Source: Actinomycetota bacterium | GTDB lineage: Bacteria > Actinomycetota > Thermoleophilia > Solirubrobacterales > 70-9 | DNA length: 12,173 nt | Assembly: GCA_018268695.1 (NCBI GenBank) | Contig: JAFDWD010001086.1 | Coordinates: forward strand, 1 to 12,173 | Direction of reading: 5' to 3' | Shown here: piece after piece, positions 6,943 through 12,173 of the stretch | Numbering within the stretch: position 1 is the stretch's first letter | Layout of the letters: every line of letters begins with the position of its first letter | Translations under genes and position numbers: made by a program | The notes under the pieces: generated by a model | The model's input: only the letters and a program-made list of their open reading frames with translations | Databases searched by the model: none | What the model was told of the DNA's origin: nothing

Positions 6943-7871
6943 GCCCGATCCTGCCGCCGGCCCTGCGGCCCGGAGCGACGGTCGGCGTGATCGCGCCGTC
7001 GACGCCGCCACGCGGCTCGTTGCTCGAGGACACGGTCTCCTACTGGGCGGGCCGCGGCCATCCGGCGGTGATCGGCGAGAGCGTCGGCACGTCGTTGGGC
7101 GGCTACCTCGGCGGCACCCCGGCCGAGCGGGCGGCGGACCTGAACGCGATGATCGCCGACCCCCAGGTCGACCTGATCGTCTCGGCGATGGGAGGCAAGG
7201 GCGCCGTCCACCTGCTCCCGCTGATCGACTACGCGGGATTCGCCGCCCGGCCGAAGCTCTTCATGGGCCTCTCCGACGTCTCCCTCCTGGTCCTCGCCCT
7301 GCACGCGCGGACCGACGTGGTGACCTTCCACGGCCCGACCGGGATGGATTTCGGCTCGCTGCCGCCGTACACCGACGCGGCCATGCACGCGGCGCTGACC
7401 GCGACCGAGCCCCTCGGCGAGCTGCCCGCGTACGGCGAGTGGCGCGCGCTGCGCGGCGGCGAGCCGGTCGAAGGCCGGCTGCTCGGCGGCCACCTCGGCA
7501 CGATCCGCTCGCTGCTCGGCACGCCTTACGAACCCGACTGGGATGGGGCGGTGCTCTTCGTCGAGGAGATCGACGCCGAGCTCCACGACGTCGACGTCTC
7601 CCTGACCCACTTCGCCCTGGCCGGTGTCTTCGACCGGATCGACGCCCTCGTCGTCGGCCGGCCGGTCGCGGTCGAGGAGCGCTGGCGCGAATCCGACGAG
7701 AAGATGTCCGACGTGGTCCTTCGCGCCGCGTCCGCTTACGACTTCCCGATCCTCTACGACGTCGATCTCGGGCACGCGCCGGAGAAGGTGACCTTGCCGG
7801 TCGGTGCCGTGGCGCGCGTCGATCCCGGCGCCGCCGGCGTGGCGATCACGGGCCCCGTCGTGCGCCACTGA
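6939..7871 (+). CDS. S66-family peptidase, L,D-carboxypeptidase-like (LdcA/MccF family)
   Basis: A 310-residue cytoplasmic serine peptidase. The nucleophile is Ser112 in MGLSDVS, after the SAMGGKGA segment; the catalytic Glu is Glu209 (or 210) in VLFVEEID, and the His is His279 in LGHAPEKVTLPVGA. The order and spacing match LdcA. In known LdcA the reaction is removal of the terminal D-Ala from a murein tetrapeptide during wall recycling. The same family includes MccF, which cleaves peptide-nucleotide antibiotics. The ATGA overlap with the ABC ATPase shows that it is part of the importer operon, so its substrate is probably taken up by that importer. This supports a muropeptide or peptide-sugar ligand, but that is inference. 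Confidence 0.88.
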   Translation: MSPILPPALRPGATVGVIAPSTPPRGSLLEDTVSYWAGRGHPAVIGESVGTSLGGYLGGTPAERAADLNAMIADPQVDLIVSAMGGKGAVHLLPLIDYAGFAARPKLFMGLSDVSLLVLALHARTDVVTFHGPTGMDFGSLPPYTDAAMHAALTATEPLGELPAYGEWRALRGGEPVEGRLLGGHLGTIRSLLGTPYEPDWDGAVLFVEEIDAELHDVDVSLTHFALAGVFDRIDALVVGRPVAVEERWRESDEKMSDVVLRAASAYDFPILYDVDLGHAPEKVTLPVGAVARVDPGAAGVAITGPVVRH

Positions 7872-7941
7872 TCGCGCCGCCTTCGCGCGGGTCGGGCCAG
7901 TCGCTTACGCTCGGCTTCTCACCGCCAACCGAGGAGCGAGC

Positions 7942-8490
7942 GTGAAGACCCTTCTGATCATCGACATCCAGAACGACTACTTCCCCGGCGGGGCATATCC
8001 GCTGGTGGGTCCGGAGGCGGCTGCCGAGCGGGCGTCGAGCCTGCTCGCGCGCTTCCGTGAGCTCGGCGCGCCGGTGGTCCAGATGCAGCACGTCTGGGAC
8101 GCGCCCGATGCCCAGTTCATGCGCCCGGGGACCGAGGGGGTCGAGATCAACGACGCGGTGCGGCCGCTCGACGGCGAGACGGTCATCACCAAGGCGATGC
8201 CGAACTCGTTCCTCGGCACCGACCTCGAGTCGACCCTGCGCTCCCAGGACACCGACGGGATCGTGGTCGCCGGGATGATGACCAGCATGTGCGTCGACGC
8301 CACCGTCCGCGCCGCCGCCGACCTCGGCTTCGACGTCACCGTCGCCGCCGACGCCTGCGCCGCCCCCGACCTCGAATACGGCGGCGTCCAGGTCCCCGGC
8401 CCCTCCGTCCACGCCGCCTTCATCGCCGCCCTCGGTGACGGCTACGCGATGTTGGCGAGCGTCGAGGAGCTGGTGGCCGAGGGCGCCTAG
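7942..8490 (+). CDS. Isochorismatase-family cysteine hydrolase
   Basis: A 182-residue alpha/beta hydrolase of the isochorismatase/nicotinamidase superfamily. The triad is Asp8 in LIIDIQNDYF, Lys84 in VITKAMPNSF and Cys117 in GMMTSMCVDATVRAA, which also holds the usual cis-peptide turn. I chose GTG 7942 because GAGGAG lies 5 bases upstream and the superfamily normally begins just before this beta strand; the longer in-frame form runs back into the peptidase gene. The 70-base gap to the peptidase is larger than the other spacings in the operon, so an extra promoter is possible. Members hydrolyse amides such as nicotinamide, N-carbamoyl compounds or ureidoacrylate, and the substrate here is unknown. 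Being last in the importer operon, it may release ammonia from an imported compound. Confidence 0.9.
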   Translation: MKTLLIIDIQNDYFPGGAYPLVGPEAAAERASSLLARFRELGAPVVQMQHVWDAPDAQFMRPGTEGVEINDAVRPLDGETVITKAMPNSFLGTDLESTLRSQDTDGIVVAGMMTSMCVDATVRAAADLGFDVTVAADACAAPDLEYGGVQVPGPSVHAAFIAALGDGYAMLASVEELVAEGA

Positions 8491-8519
8491 GGCCCGCGGC
8501 TAACCCGGCCGTCTCGGCC

Positions 8520-8570
8520 ACGGCCCCTGCACGCTTGTCTCGCTATGCGAGACAAGCGTGCAGGGGCCGT
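8520..8570. repeat. Perfect inverted repeat 1 (24-bp arms, 3-base loop)
   Basis: Arms at 8520-8543 and 8547-8570 are exact reverse complements around the loop TAT. The left arm begins ACGGCCCCTGCACG and ends TTGTCTCGC. It starts 30 bases after the isochorismatase-like stop codon. A hairpin of this strength could end transcription or protect the mRNA 3' end, although no T-run follows. Confidence 0.9.
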
Positions 8571-8654
8571 CGAGAGAGACGTGCGCAAGACGCCACGAAC
8601 TCCACACTTCCGCGCAGGTCCCTCCGCGTTCGTGCGCCCTCCGTCTGACCCCCG

Positions 8655-8707
8655 ATGTTGACGGGCCGAAAACCCGCCTATATGGCGGGTTTTCGGCCCG
8701 TCAACAT
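8655..8707. repeat. Perfect inverted repeat 2 (24-bp arms, 5-base loop)
   Basis: Arms at 8655-8678 and 8684-8707 are exact reverse complements around TATAT. The arm reads ATGTTGACGGGCC, then GAAAACCCGCC. Only a short TTT follows on the plus strand (8707-8709), with the mirror AAA absent. It could be a bidirectional terminator or a dispersed palindromic element. Its sequence is unrelated to repeats 1 and 3. Confidence 0.9.
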
Positions 8708-8791
8708 TTGGGCGTTGTGGAACCGTCACGAGAGCGTGGACTTCCCGGCGGAGGCGTCACGTCTCCCGGGACTGTCAGACGGAACCCTCAC

Positions 8792-8849
8792 GTCCTGGGC
8801 GTCTCATGGAGGTCACAGCCTGCCAGGACCTCCATGAGACGCCCAGGAC
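8792..8849. repeat. Perfect inverted repeat 3 (23-bp arms, 12-base loop)
   Basis: Arms at 8792-8814 and 8827-8849 are exact reverse complements, beginning GTCCTGGGCGTCTC and ending TGGAGGTC. The loop is ACAGCCTGCCAG. It ends 29 bases beyond the sigma-factor stop codon (minus strand), mirroring the placement of repeat 1 next to the other gene. This fits a role at the 3' end of the minus-strand transcript. Confidence 0.9.
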
Positions 8850-8878
8850 ACCGCTCCTCGGACGGCCATCCCCGCCGA

Positions 8879-10126
8879 TCACTCCCCCTCGAGCCCCGCG
8901 GCGCGGCGTTCGAGGTGGCGGCGCTCGGGGAGGCTGGTGCTGAGGCGCGCCGCTTCGCGGAAGGCGTCGCGGGCGGCGACCGTGGCGCCTGACATCTCGA
9001 GGAGGTGGGCGCGCACGGCGGCGAGGCGGTGGTGGTCGGCCAGCCGCTCGTCGCTGTCGAGGGTCGCCAGTAGGGCGAGGCCCGCGTCCGGGCCTTCGAC
9101 CATGGCCACCGCGACGGCGCGGTTTAGGGTCACGATCGGGCTCGGATCGAGCTGGTCGAGGACGCGGTAGAGGGCGAGGATCTGTGGCCAGTCGGTCGCC
9201 TCGGCGGAGGGCGCCTCGGAGTGCAGGGCGCTGATCGCCGCCTGCACCTGGTAGGGGCCCGTCGGGCCGTGGCGGAGCGCCGCGTCGACCAGCGCCGCTC
9301 CCTCTTCGATCTCCTCCCGGTCCCACTTGCCGCGGCCCTGCTCGGCGAGAGGTACGAGCTCACCGGCGTCGTCGGTGCGGGCATCGCGGCGGGCGTCGGT
9401 GAGGAGCATCAGCGCGAGCAGCCCGGTGACCTCGCTCTCGCCGGGGAGGAGGCGGGCGAGCATCCGCGTCAGCCGGATCGCTTCCCGGCTCAGGTCGGCG
9501 CGGCGTAGCTCGGACCCCGCGCTGGCCGTGTAGCCCTCGTTGAAGATCAGGTAGAGGACGTGCAGCACCGCGCGCAGGCGCTCGGCCCGTTCGTCCTCTC
9601 CGGGCATCGTGAACTCGCCGCCGTCCTTCTTGATCGTCTGCTTGGCGCGGCTGATCCGCTGCGCCATCGTCGCCTCCGGGACCAGGAACGCGGCGGCGAT
9701 CTCGTCGGTCGAGAGGCCGCCCACCGCGCGCAGGGTCAGGGCGATCTGGGAGGGCGGCGTGAGCCGCGGGTGGCAGCAGAGGAAGAGCAGCCGCAGGCTG
9801 TCGTCGCGCGCGCCGGGGTCTTCCTCGGCGAGGTCGGGCAGGCGGCTCTCGTCCGGCTCCAGCACCGCCAGCTCGTCCTCGCGCCGCCGGCGCGAGCTCT
9901 CGCTGCGCCAGTCGTCGATCAGGCGCCGGTCGGCGACGGCGAGCAGCCAGCCGCGGGGGTTGTCGGGGAGGCCATCGCGCGGCCACTGGGCGGCCGCGTC
10001 GATCAGCGCCTCCTGGACGGCGTCCTCGCAGGCGTCGAACTGCCCCGGGTGGGGCCGCGCGAGCGCCCCGAGGACCTGCGGCGTCAGCTCGCGCAGCAGC
10101 TCCTCGGGGTCGACCCGCTCCCTCAC
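8879..10126 (-). CDS. ECF sigma factor, ECF42-type with C-terminal TPR-like extension
   Basis: A 415-residue sigma-70-family protein, much longer than the usual 180-200 residue ECF factors. Region 2 covers about residues 9-80 (DACEDAVQEAL, NPRGWLLAVADRRLIDDWR) and region 4 about 110-170 (LRLLFLCCHPRL, ALTLRAVGGLSTDEIAAAFL, ATMAQRISRAKQTIK). The FLCCHP and AQRISRAK segments are hallmarks of the DGPF-linked ECF42 group. After region 4 comes RAVLHVLYLIFNEGY and a helical, Ala-rich C-terminus to the end, which in this group contains TPR-like repeats needed for activity. There is no anti-sigma gene nearby; instead the DGPF gene lies directly upstream with a GTGA overlap (GTG start 10126-10124, TGA 10125-10123), so the two are co-translated. 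Its target genes cannot be read from the window, apart from its own probable promoter. Confidence 0.95.
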   Translation of the reverse strand: MRERVDPEELLRELTPQVLGALARPHPGQFDACEDAVQEALIDAAAQWPRDGLPDNPRGWLLAVADRRLIDDWRSESSRRRREDELAVLEPDESRLPDLAEEDPGARDDSLRLLFLCCHPRLTPPSQIALTLRAVGGLSTDEIAAAFLVPEATMAQRISRAKQTIKKDGGEFTMPGEDERAERLRAVLHVLYLIFNEGYTASAGSELRRADLSREAIRLTRMLARLLPGESEVTGLLALMLLTDARRDARTDDAGELVPLAEQGRGKWDREEIEEGAALVDAALRHGPTGPYQVQAAISALHSEAPSAEATDWPQILALYRVLDQLDPSPIVTLNRAVAVAMVEGPDAGLALLATLDSDERLADHHRLAAVRAHLLEMSGATVAARDAFREAARLSTSLPERRHLERRAAGLEGE

Positions 10127-10482
10127 ATCTCCTCGCCCGAGCCGTCCATCAGCGGCCGCACCTCGATCCCGCCGCTGCCGATCTTCGGCCAGCGGCCCGC
10201 CACCTCGAGGGCGCGATCGAGGGTGCAGTCGAGGACCAGGTAACCGCCGAGGTGCTCCTTGGCCTCGGCGAAGGGGCCGTCGGTGATCGCCGGGGACCCT
10301 TCACCGAGGCGGACGCTCTTCGCCGTCGAGGGGTCCGCCAGCGCCTGGGTGCCGACCAGCTCCCCGGACTTCGTCACCTCGTCCATGATCTCGCCCATCG
10401 TGGCCATCAGCTCCGCTCCCCGCTCGCCGGAGAAGATCTCCCTGGCCTCCGGGTTGTCGTAGATCAGCAGCATGTACTTCAT
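10123..10482 (-). CDS. YCII-related DGPF-domain protein
   Basis: A 119-residue small cytoplasmic protein of the YCII/DGPF superfamily (ferredoxin-like alpha+beta fold). It starts MKYMLLIYDNPEA and carries the name-giving DGPF motif at residues 68-71, within TDGPFAEAKEHLGGYLVLD, and ends in a conserved-type IEVRPLMDG tail. AAAGGAG lies 6 bases before the ATG. Such proteins are regularly paired with ECF42 sigma factors, but their biochemical role is not established; they are not thought to be classical anti-sigma factors. It is the first gene of the two-gene unit with the sigma factor. Confidence 0.94.
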   Translation of the reverse strand: MKYMLLIYDNPEAREIFSGERGAELMATMGEIMDEVTKSGELVGTQALADPSTAKSVRLGEGSPAITDGPFAEAKEHLGGYLVLDCTLDRALEVAGRWPKIGSGGIEVRPLMDGSGEEM

Positions 10483-10498
10483 CGATGACTCCTTTCTC

Positions 10499-10517
10499 GG
10501 CGCCCCGGGTGGGCGCC
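10499..10517 (-). other. GC-rich hairpin in the 5' leader of the DGPF gene
   Basis: GGCGCCC and GGGCGCC form a perfect 7-bp stem around a 5-base loop, directly before the ribosome site (10489-10495) of the DGPF gene. It could slow translation or simply be a GC-rich coincidence. No T-run follows, so it is not a standard terminator. Confidence 0.4.
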
Positions 10518-10528
10518 TTTGAAGGATG

Positions 10529-10555
10529 GTCGGAGCCGATCGGCCCCGCTCGACA
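10529..10555 (-). promoter_or_regulatory. Candidate ECF42-type promoter upstream of the DGPF-sigma unit
   Basis: On the minus strand TGTCGA (10555-10550), a 17-base spacer and CGAC (10532-10529) match what I recall as the ECF42 target pattern (-35 TGTCGA, -10 CGA/TC). The expected start would lie about 40 bases before the DGPF ATG. A second, overlapping ECF-like pair, GGAACC (10577-10572) with GTCG 17 bases downstream (10554-10551), is also present and may be chance. If the first is real, the sigma factor drives its own operon. Confidence 0.5.
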
Positions 10556-10625
10556 TGGTCGCGGCCCCGCCGGTTCCGACTTTCGTGGGAGGCCGGTTCG
10601 TCGCCGGGGCGCGAATCTCGAGCCT

Positions 10626-11228
10626 ATGGATGACAAGAGAAGGCGACGGCTCCTCGGCGGCATGATGGCGATCCTGGCGGTGCTCGCGACCGCCGCGATG
10701 ATGTGGCCCGGGGGAGGGGGCCCGGCTCCCGATGGCGCGCAGGCGTTCCCCGGCCTGACGTCGATCGGCGAGATCCTGAAGAAGGCGGCTCAGGAGGAGC
10801 GGTCTGAAGCGCGCAAGGAATCCACGGGCCCCAAGGCCGGCAACGGCAAGAAGGGCGAAGGCGGCAAGAAGGCGACCGCGAGCGCCAAGCAGGCGGGGAG
10901 CGGCGCCGCGGCGCTGTCGGTCGCCCGCGAATTCGCCCAGGCCTTCGTCGTCTACGAGGTCGGGGGAGAGAAGAAGACCTTCAAGGCGGGCTTCGACGCG
11001 ACTGCCACCGCCCAGCTGGTCAAAGCCCTCCTTCACCGGCCCCCACGGCAGCCCGCCGACGGGAAGGTGCCGAAGGCGAAGGTCGTCAACGTCGTCGCCG
11101 GGCCGTCGAAGGGCAAGGTCCGGCAGGTCAGCGTCTCTCTGCTGCGGGTCGGCGTGACCAGTGAGCTGCGGCTCGACCTGGAGCGCGGCGTCGGCAAGCA
11201 ATGGCAAGTCACCAACGTCCTCGGCTGA
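10626..11228 (+). CDS. Membrane-anchored protein with possible TcpC/VirB8-like C-terminal domain
   Basis: A 200-residue protein. A basic N-terminus (MDDKRRRR) precedes one membrane span at about 9-27 (LLGGMMAILAVLATAAMMW), so the rest is probably outside the membrane. Residues about 50-93 are a Lys/Gly/Ala-rich low-complexity linker. Residues 97-200 form a compact domain (SVAREFAQAFVVYEVG, FDATATAQLVKALL, VRQVSVSLLRVG, ending KQWQVTNVLG). A helix with a conserved-looking AREFAQAFV followed by beta strands is how the NTF2-like domains of TcpC and VirB8 conjugation proteins look. This match is by overall appearance only. ATG 10626 is used because the upstream in-frame extension lacks a ribosome site and reads as non-coding. 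The lytic transglycosylase gene begins 4 bases after its stop. Confidence 0.7.
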   Translation: MDDKRRRRLLGGMMAILAVLATAAMMWPGGGGPAPDGAQAFPGLTSIGEILKKAAQEERSEARKESTGPKAGNGKKGEGGKKATASAKQAGSGAAALSVAREFAQAFVVYEVGGEKKTFKAGFDATATAQLVKALLHRPPRQPADGKVPKAKVVNVVAGPSKGKVRQVSVSLLRVGVTSELRLDLERGVGKQWQVTNVLG

Positions 11229-11232
11229 GTCG

Positions 11233-12173
11233 ATGATCTCCCGCTCCGGCAAGCTCCGTGCCGCGATCGCCACTGGCGTCGTCACCGTCGCCCTCGCGGC
11301 CCCGTTCGCGGCAACGGCCGCCGAACCGGTCGAACCGACCCACGGCGAAGCGCTCGTCGAACCCGAAACGGCCGAAGGCGCCTCCCCGGCGGAAGCGACG
11401 GAAGCGCCGAAGGAAGAAGCGTCGCCCGAAGGAGCCACCCAAAAGCCCGGCGGCGAAACGGTCACCGAAAACTCTCCCCTTACCCCCGAAGCGATCCGCT
11501 ACCCCAAGCTGCCTCCGGCCTCCGGCGGTACCACCGCGGAAGCCCCGACCAAGGGTGAGGAAGAACTCGCCGAAGCCGCCACCGAAGAAGAAGCCGACGA
11601 AGCGGCGAAACGGGCAGGCGAAGAAGCGGGAACCAATCTCCCCGCACCCGTCCTGCAGATCCCCTCGTTGACCGCCTCGGCCTGCGCGGCCACCGCCGTG
11701 CCCCCGCAGCTCGTCCCGATCTACCAGCGCGCCTCTGCCGCCTACGCCCTCGGCCCCCAGGGCCCGGCCGTCCTCGCCGGGATCAACGCGGTCGAGACCG
11801 GCTTCGGCACGAACCTCGGCCCCTCCTCGGCCGGGGCCGAGGGCTGGATGCAGTTCATGCCCGCCACCTGGGCCGAATACGGGGTCGACGCGAACGGGGA
11901 CGGGGTCGCGGACCCGAACAATCCAGAAGACGCGATCTTCGCCGCCGCCCGCTACCTCTCCGCCGCCGGCATGCCCGCCGACACCTACGGCGCGATCTAT
12001 GCCTATAACCACGCCGACTGGTACGTCTCCGAGGTCCTCGCCAACGCCGGCTGCTACGCCGGGGAAATCGGCGACACCGCCTTCACCGCCGCGGGCCTCG
12101 CCCCGCAGATCGAAGTGCTCCGCTGTGAAGCCGCGCCGGGCTGGAAGAAACAGATCCCGGCCGAATACCTCGA
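11233..12173 (+). CDS. Secreted lytic murein transglycosylase (SLT-type), 3' end cut by window
   Basis: About 313 residues are visible and the frame runs off the right edge. Residues 1-30 are a signal peptide ending in a probable cleavage site after ATAA. Residues 31-140 are a Glu/Ala/Pro-rich, low-complexity acidic stretch likely to be unfolded. The catalytic domain covers about 150-275: PPQLVPIYQRASAAY, the catalytic Glu188 in INAVETGFG, then SSAGAEGWMQFMPATWAEYG (the G-x-MQ-x-MPxTW signature of SLT/lysozyme-like enzymes), DPNNPEDAIFAAARYL, and AIYAYNHADWYV. It cuts glycan strands of peptidoglycan outside the membrane. Its place right behind a possible VirB8-like protein suggests local wall opening for a secretion or conjugation machine, but general wall remodelling is equally possible. 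Glu codons are about 30 GAA to 4 GAG. Confidence 0.92.
   Translation, partial: MISRSGKLRAAIATGVVTVALAAPFAATAAEPVEPTHGEALVEPETAEGASPAEATEAPKEEASPEGATQKPGGETVTENSPLTPEAIRYPKLPPASGGTTAEAPTKGEEELAEAATEEEADEAAKRAGEEAGTNLPAPVLQIPSLTASACAATAVPPQLVPIYQRASAAYALGPQGPAVLAGINAVETGFGTNLGPSSAGAEGWMQFMPATWAEYGVDANGDGVADPNNPEDAIFAAARYLSAAGMPADTYGAIYAYNHADWYVSEVLANAGCYAGEIGDTAFTAAGLAPQIEVLRCEAAPGWKKQIPAEYL

Larger units (their letters stand above)
8491..8878. other. Convergent intergenic region with three long palindromes
   Basis: This 388-base stretch lies between the stops of the isochorismatase-like gene (plus) and the sigma factor gene (minus). I see no credible coding frame: short ORFs on both strands run through the palindromes and yield mirrored peptides such as VLGVSW from the two arms of the third repeat. 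Its contents are three separate perfect inverted repeats, listed individually. None is followed by a clear T-run. Confidence 0.75.

Noticed and set aside
6483..7868. 461-residue minus-strand frame opposite the ATPase and S66 peptidase
   Set aside because: It is antisense to two genes with complete catalytic motifs and has no domain features of its own.
6939..7871. S66 gene as a microcin C-type immunity protein (MccF)
   Set aside because: The family allows it, but there are no microcin genes nearby, and the coupling to a sugar importer and GlcNAc genes favours a wall-peptide role.
8520..8849. Palindrome cluster as a CRISPR array or integron-like array
   Set aside because: The three repeats differ in sequence, are not regularly spaced direct repeats, and no cas or integrase gene is present.
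10570..10599. Direct repeat CCGGTTC at 10570-10576 and 10593-10599 before the membrane-protein gene
   Set aside because: Seven bases in a GC-rich leader, 23 bases apart, are too little to call an operator; one copy also overlaps the alternative ECF-like -35.
11209..12012. 267-residue Gly/Phe/Arg-rich minus-strand frame opposite the transglycosylase
   Set aside because: The repetitive FGGGF-type composition is the mirror of the GAA/GCC-rich plus strand; the plus frame has a signal peptide and SLT motifs.

Overview
The window is a GC-rich (about 70% by eye), gene-dense piece of an actinobacterial-type chromosome. It uses GTG starts, GTGA/ATGA stop-start overlaps and a DasR/NagR-type GntR regulator with dre-like operators. 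It also carries an ECF42-type sigma factor paired with a DGPF protein. An actinomycete of the Thermoleophilia (Solirubrobacter/Conexibacter-like) fits, but that placement is inference from gene style, not from a marker gene.

Region 1 (1-2919, minus strand) is an amino-sugar catabolism and control cluster. In transcription order it holds a GntR/UTRA regulator (NagR/DasR-like), a double-SIS sugar-phosphate isomerase/deaminase and N-acetylglucosamine-6-phosphate deacetylase NagA. NagA is cut by the left window edge. Together the two enzymes would convert GlcNAc-6-P through GlcN-6-P to fructose-6-P.

Region 2 (2913-8490, plus strand) diverges from it. First come a small membrane ORF and an overlapping short-chain dehydrogenase. 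Then follows a tight operon of a RbsB-like lipoprotein, a RbsC-like permease, a single-domain ABC ATPase, an S66 L,D-carboxypeptidase-like hydrolase and an isochorismatase-like cysteine hydrolase. Three copies of the same 12-bp operator core, TGGTCTAGTCCA, sit before the isomerase, in the gntR/SDR divergent gap and before the binding protein. All point the same way relative to the gene they precede. This ties both strands into one probable GntR regulon. An importer, a peptidoglycan-stem-peptide-type peptidase and GlcNAc-6-P enzymes in one regulon suggest scavenging or recycling of amino sugars or muropeptides.

Region 3 (8491-8878) is a 388-bp convergent intergenic stretch holding three separate, long, perfect inverted repeats with 23-24 bp arms and no sequence shared between them.

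Region 4 (8879-10555, minus strand) is a DGPF/YCII protein followed by an ECF42-type sigma factor with a C-terminal helical (TPR-like) extension. A candidate promoter of the form this sigma group is thought to recognise lies upstream, so the pair may be autoregulated.

Region 5 (10626-12173, plus strand) is a two-gene unit: a membrane-anchored protein with a C-terminal domain that could be TcpC/VirB8/NTF2-like, then a secreted lytic transglycosylase cut by the right edge. The pair resembles the cell-wall-facing part of a conjugation or secretion system, but this is tentative. No tRNA, rRNA, CRISPR array, transposase or integrase was seen.
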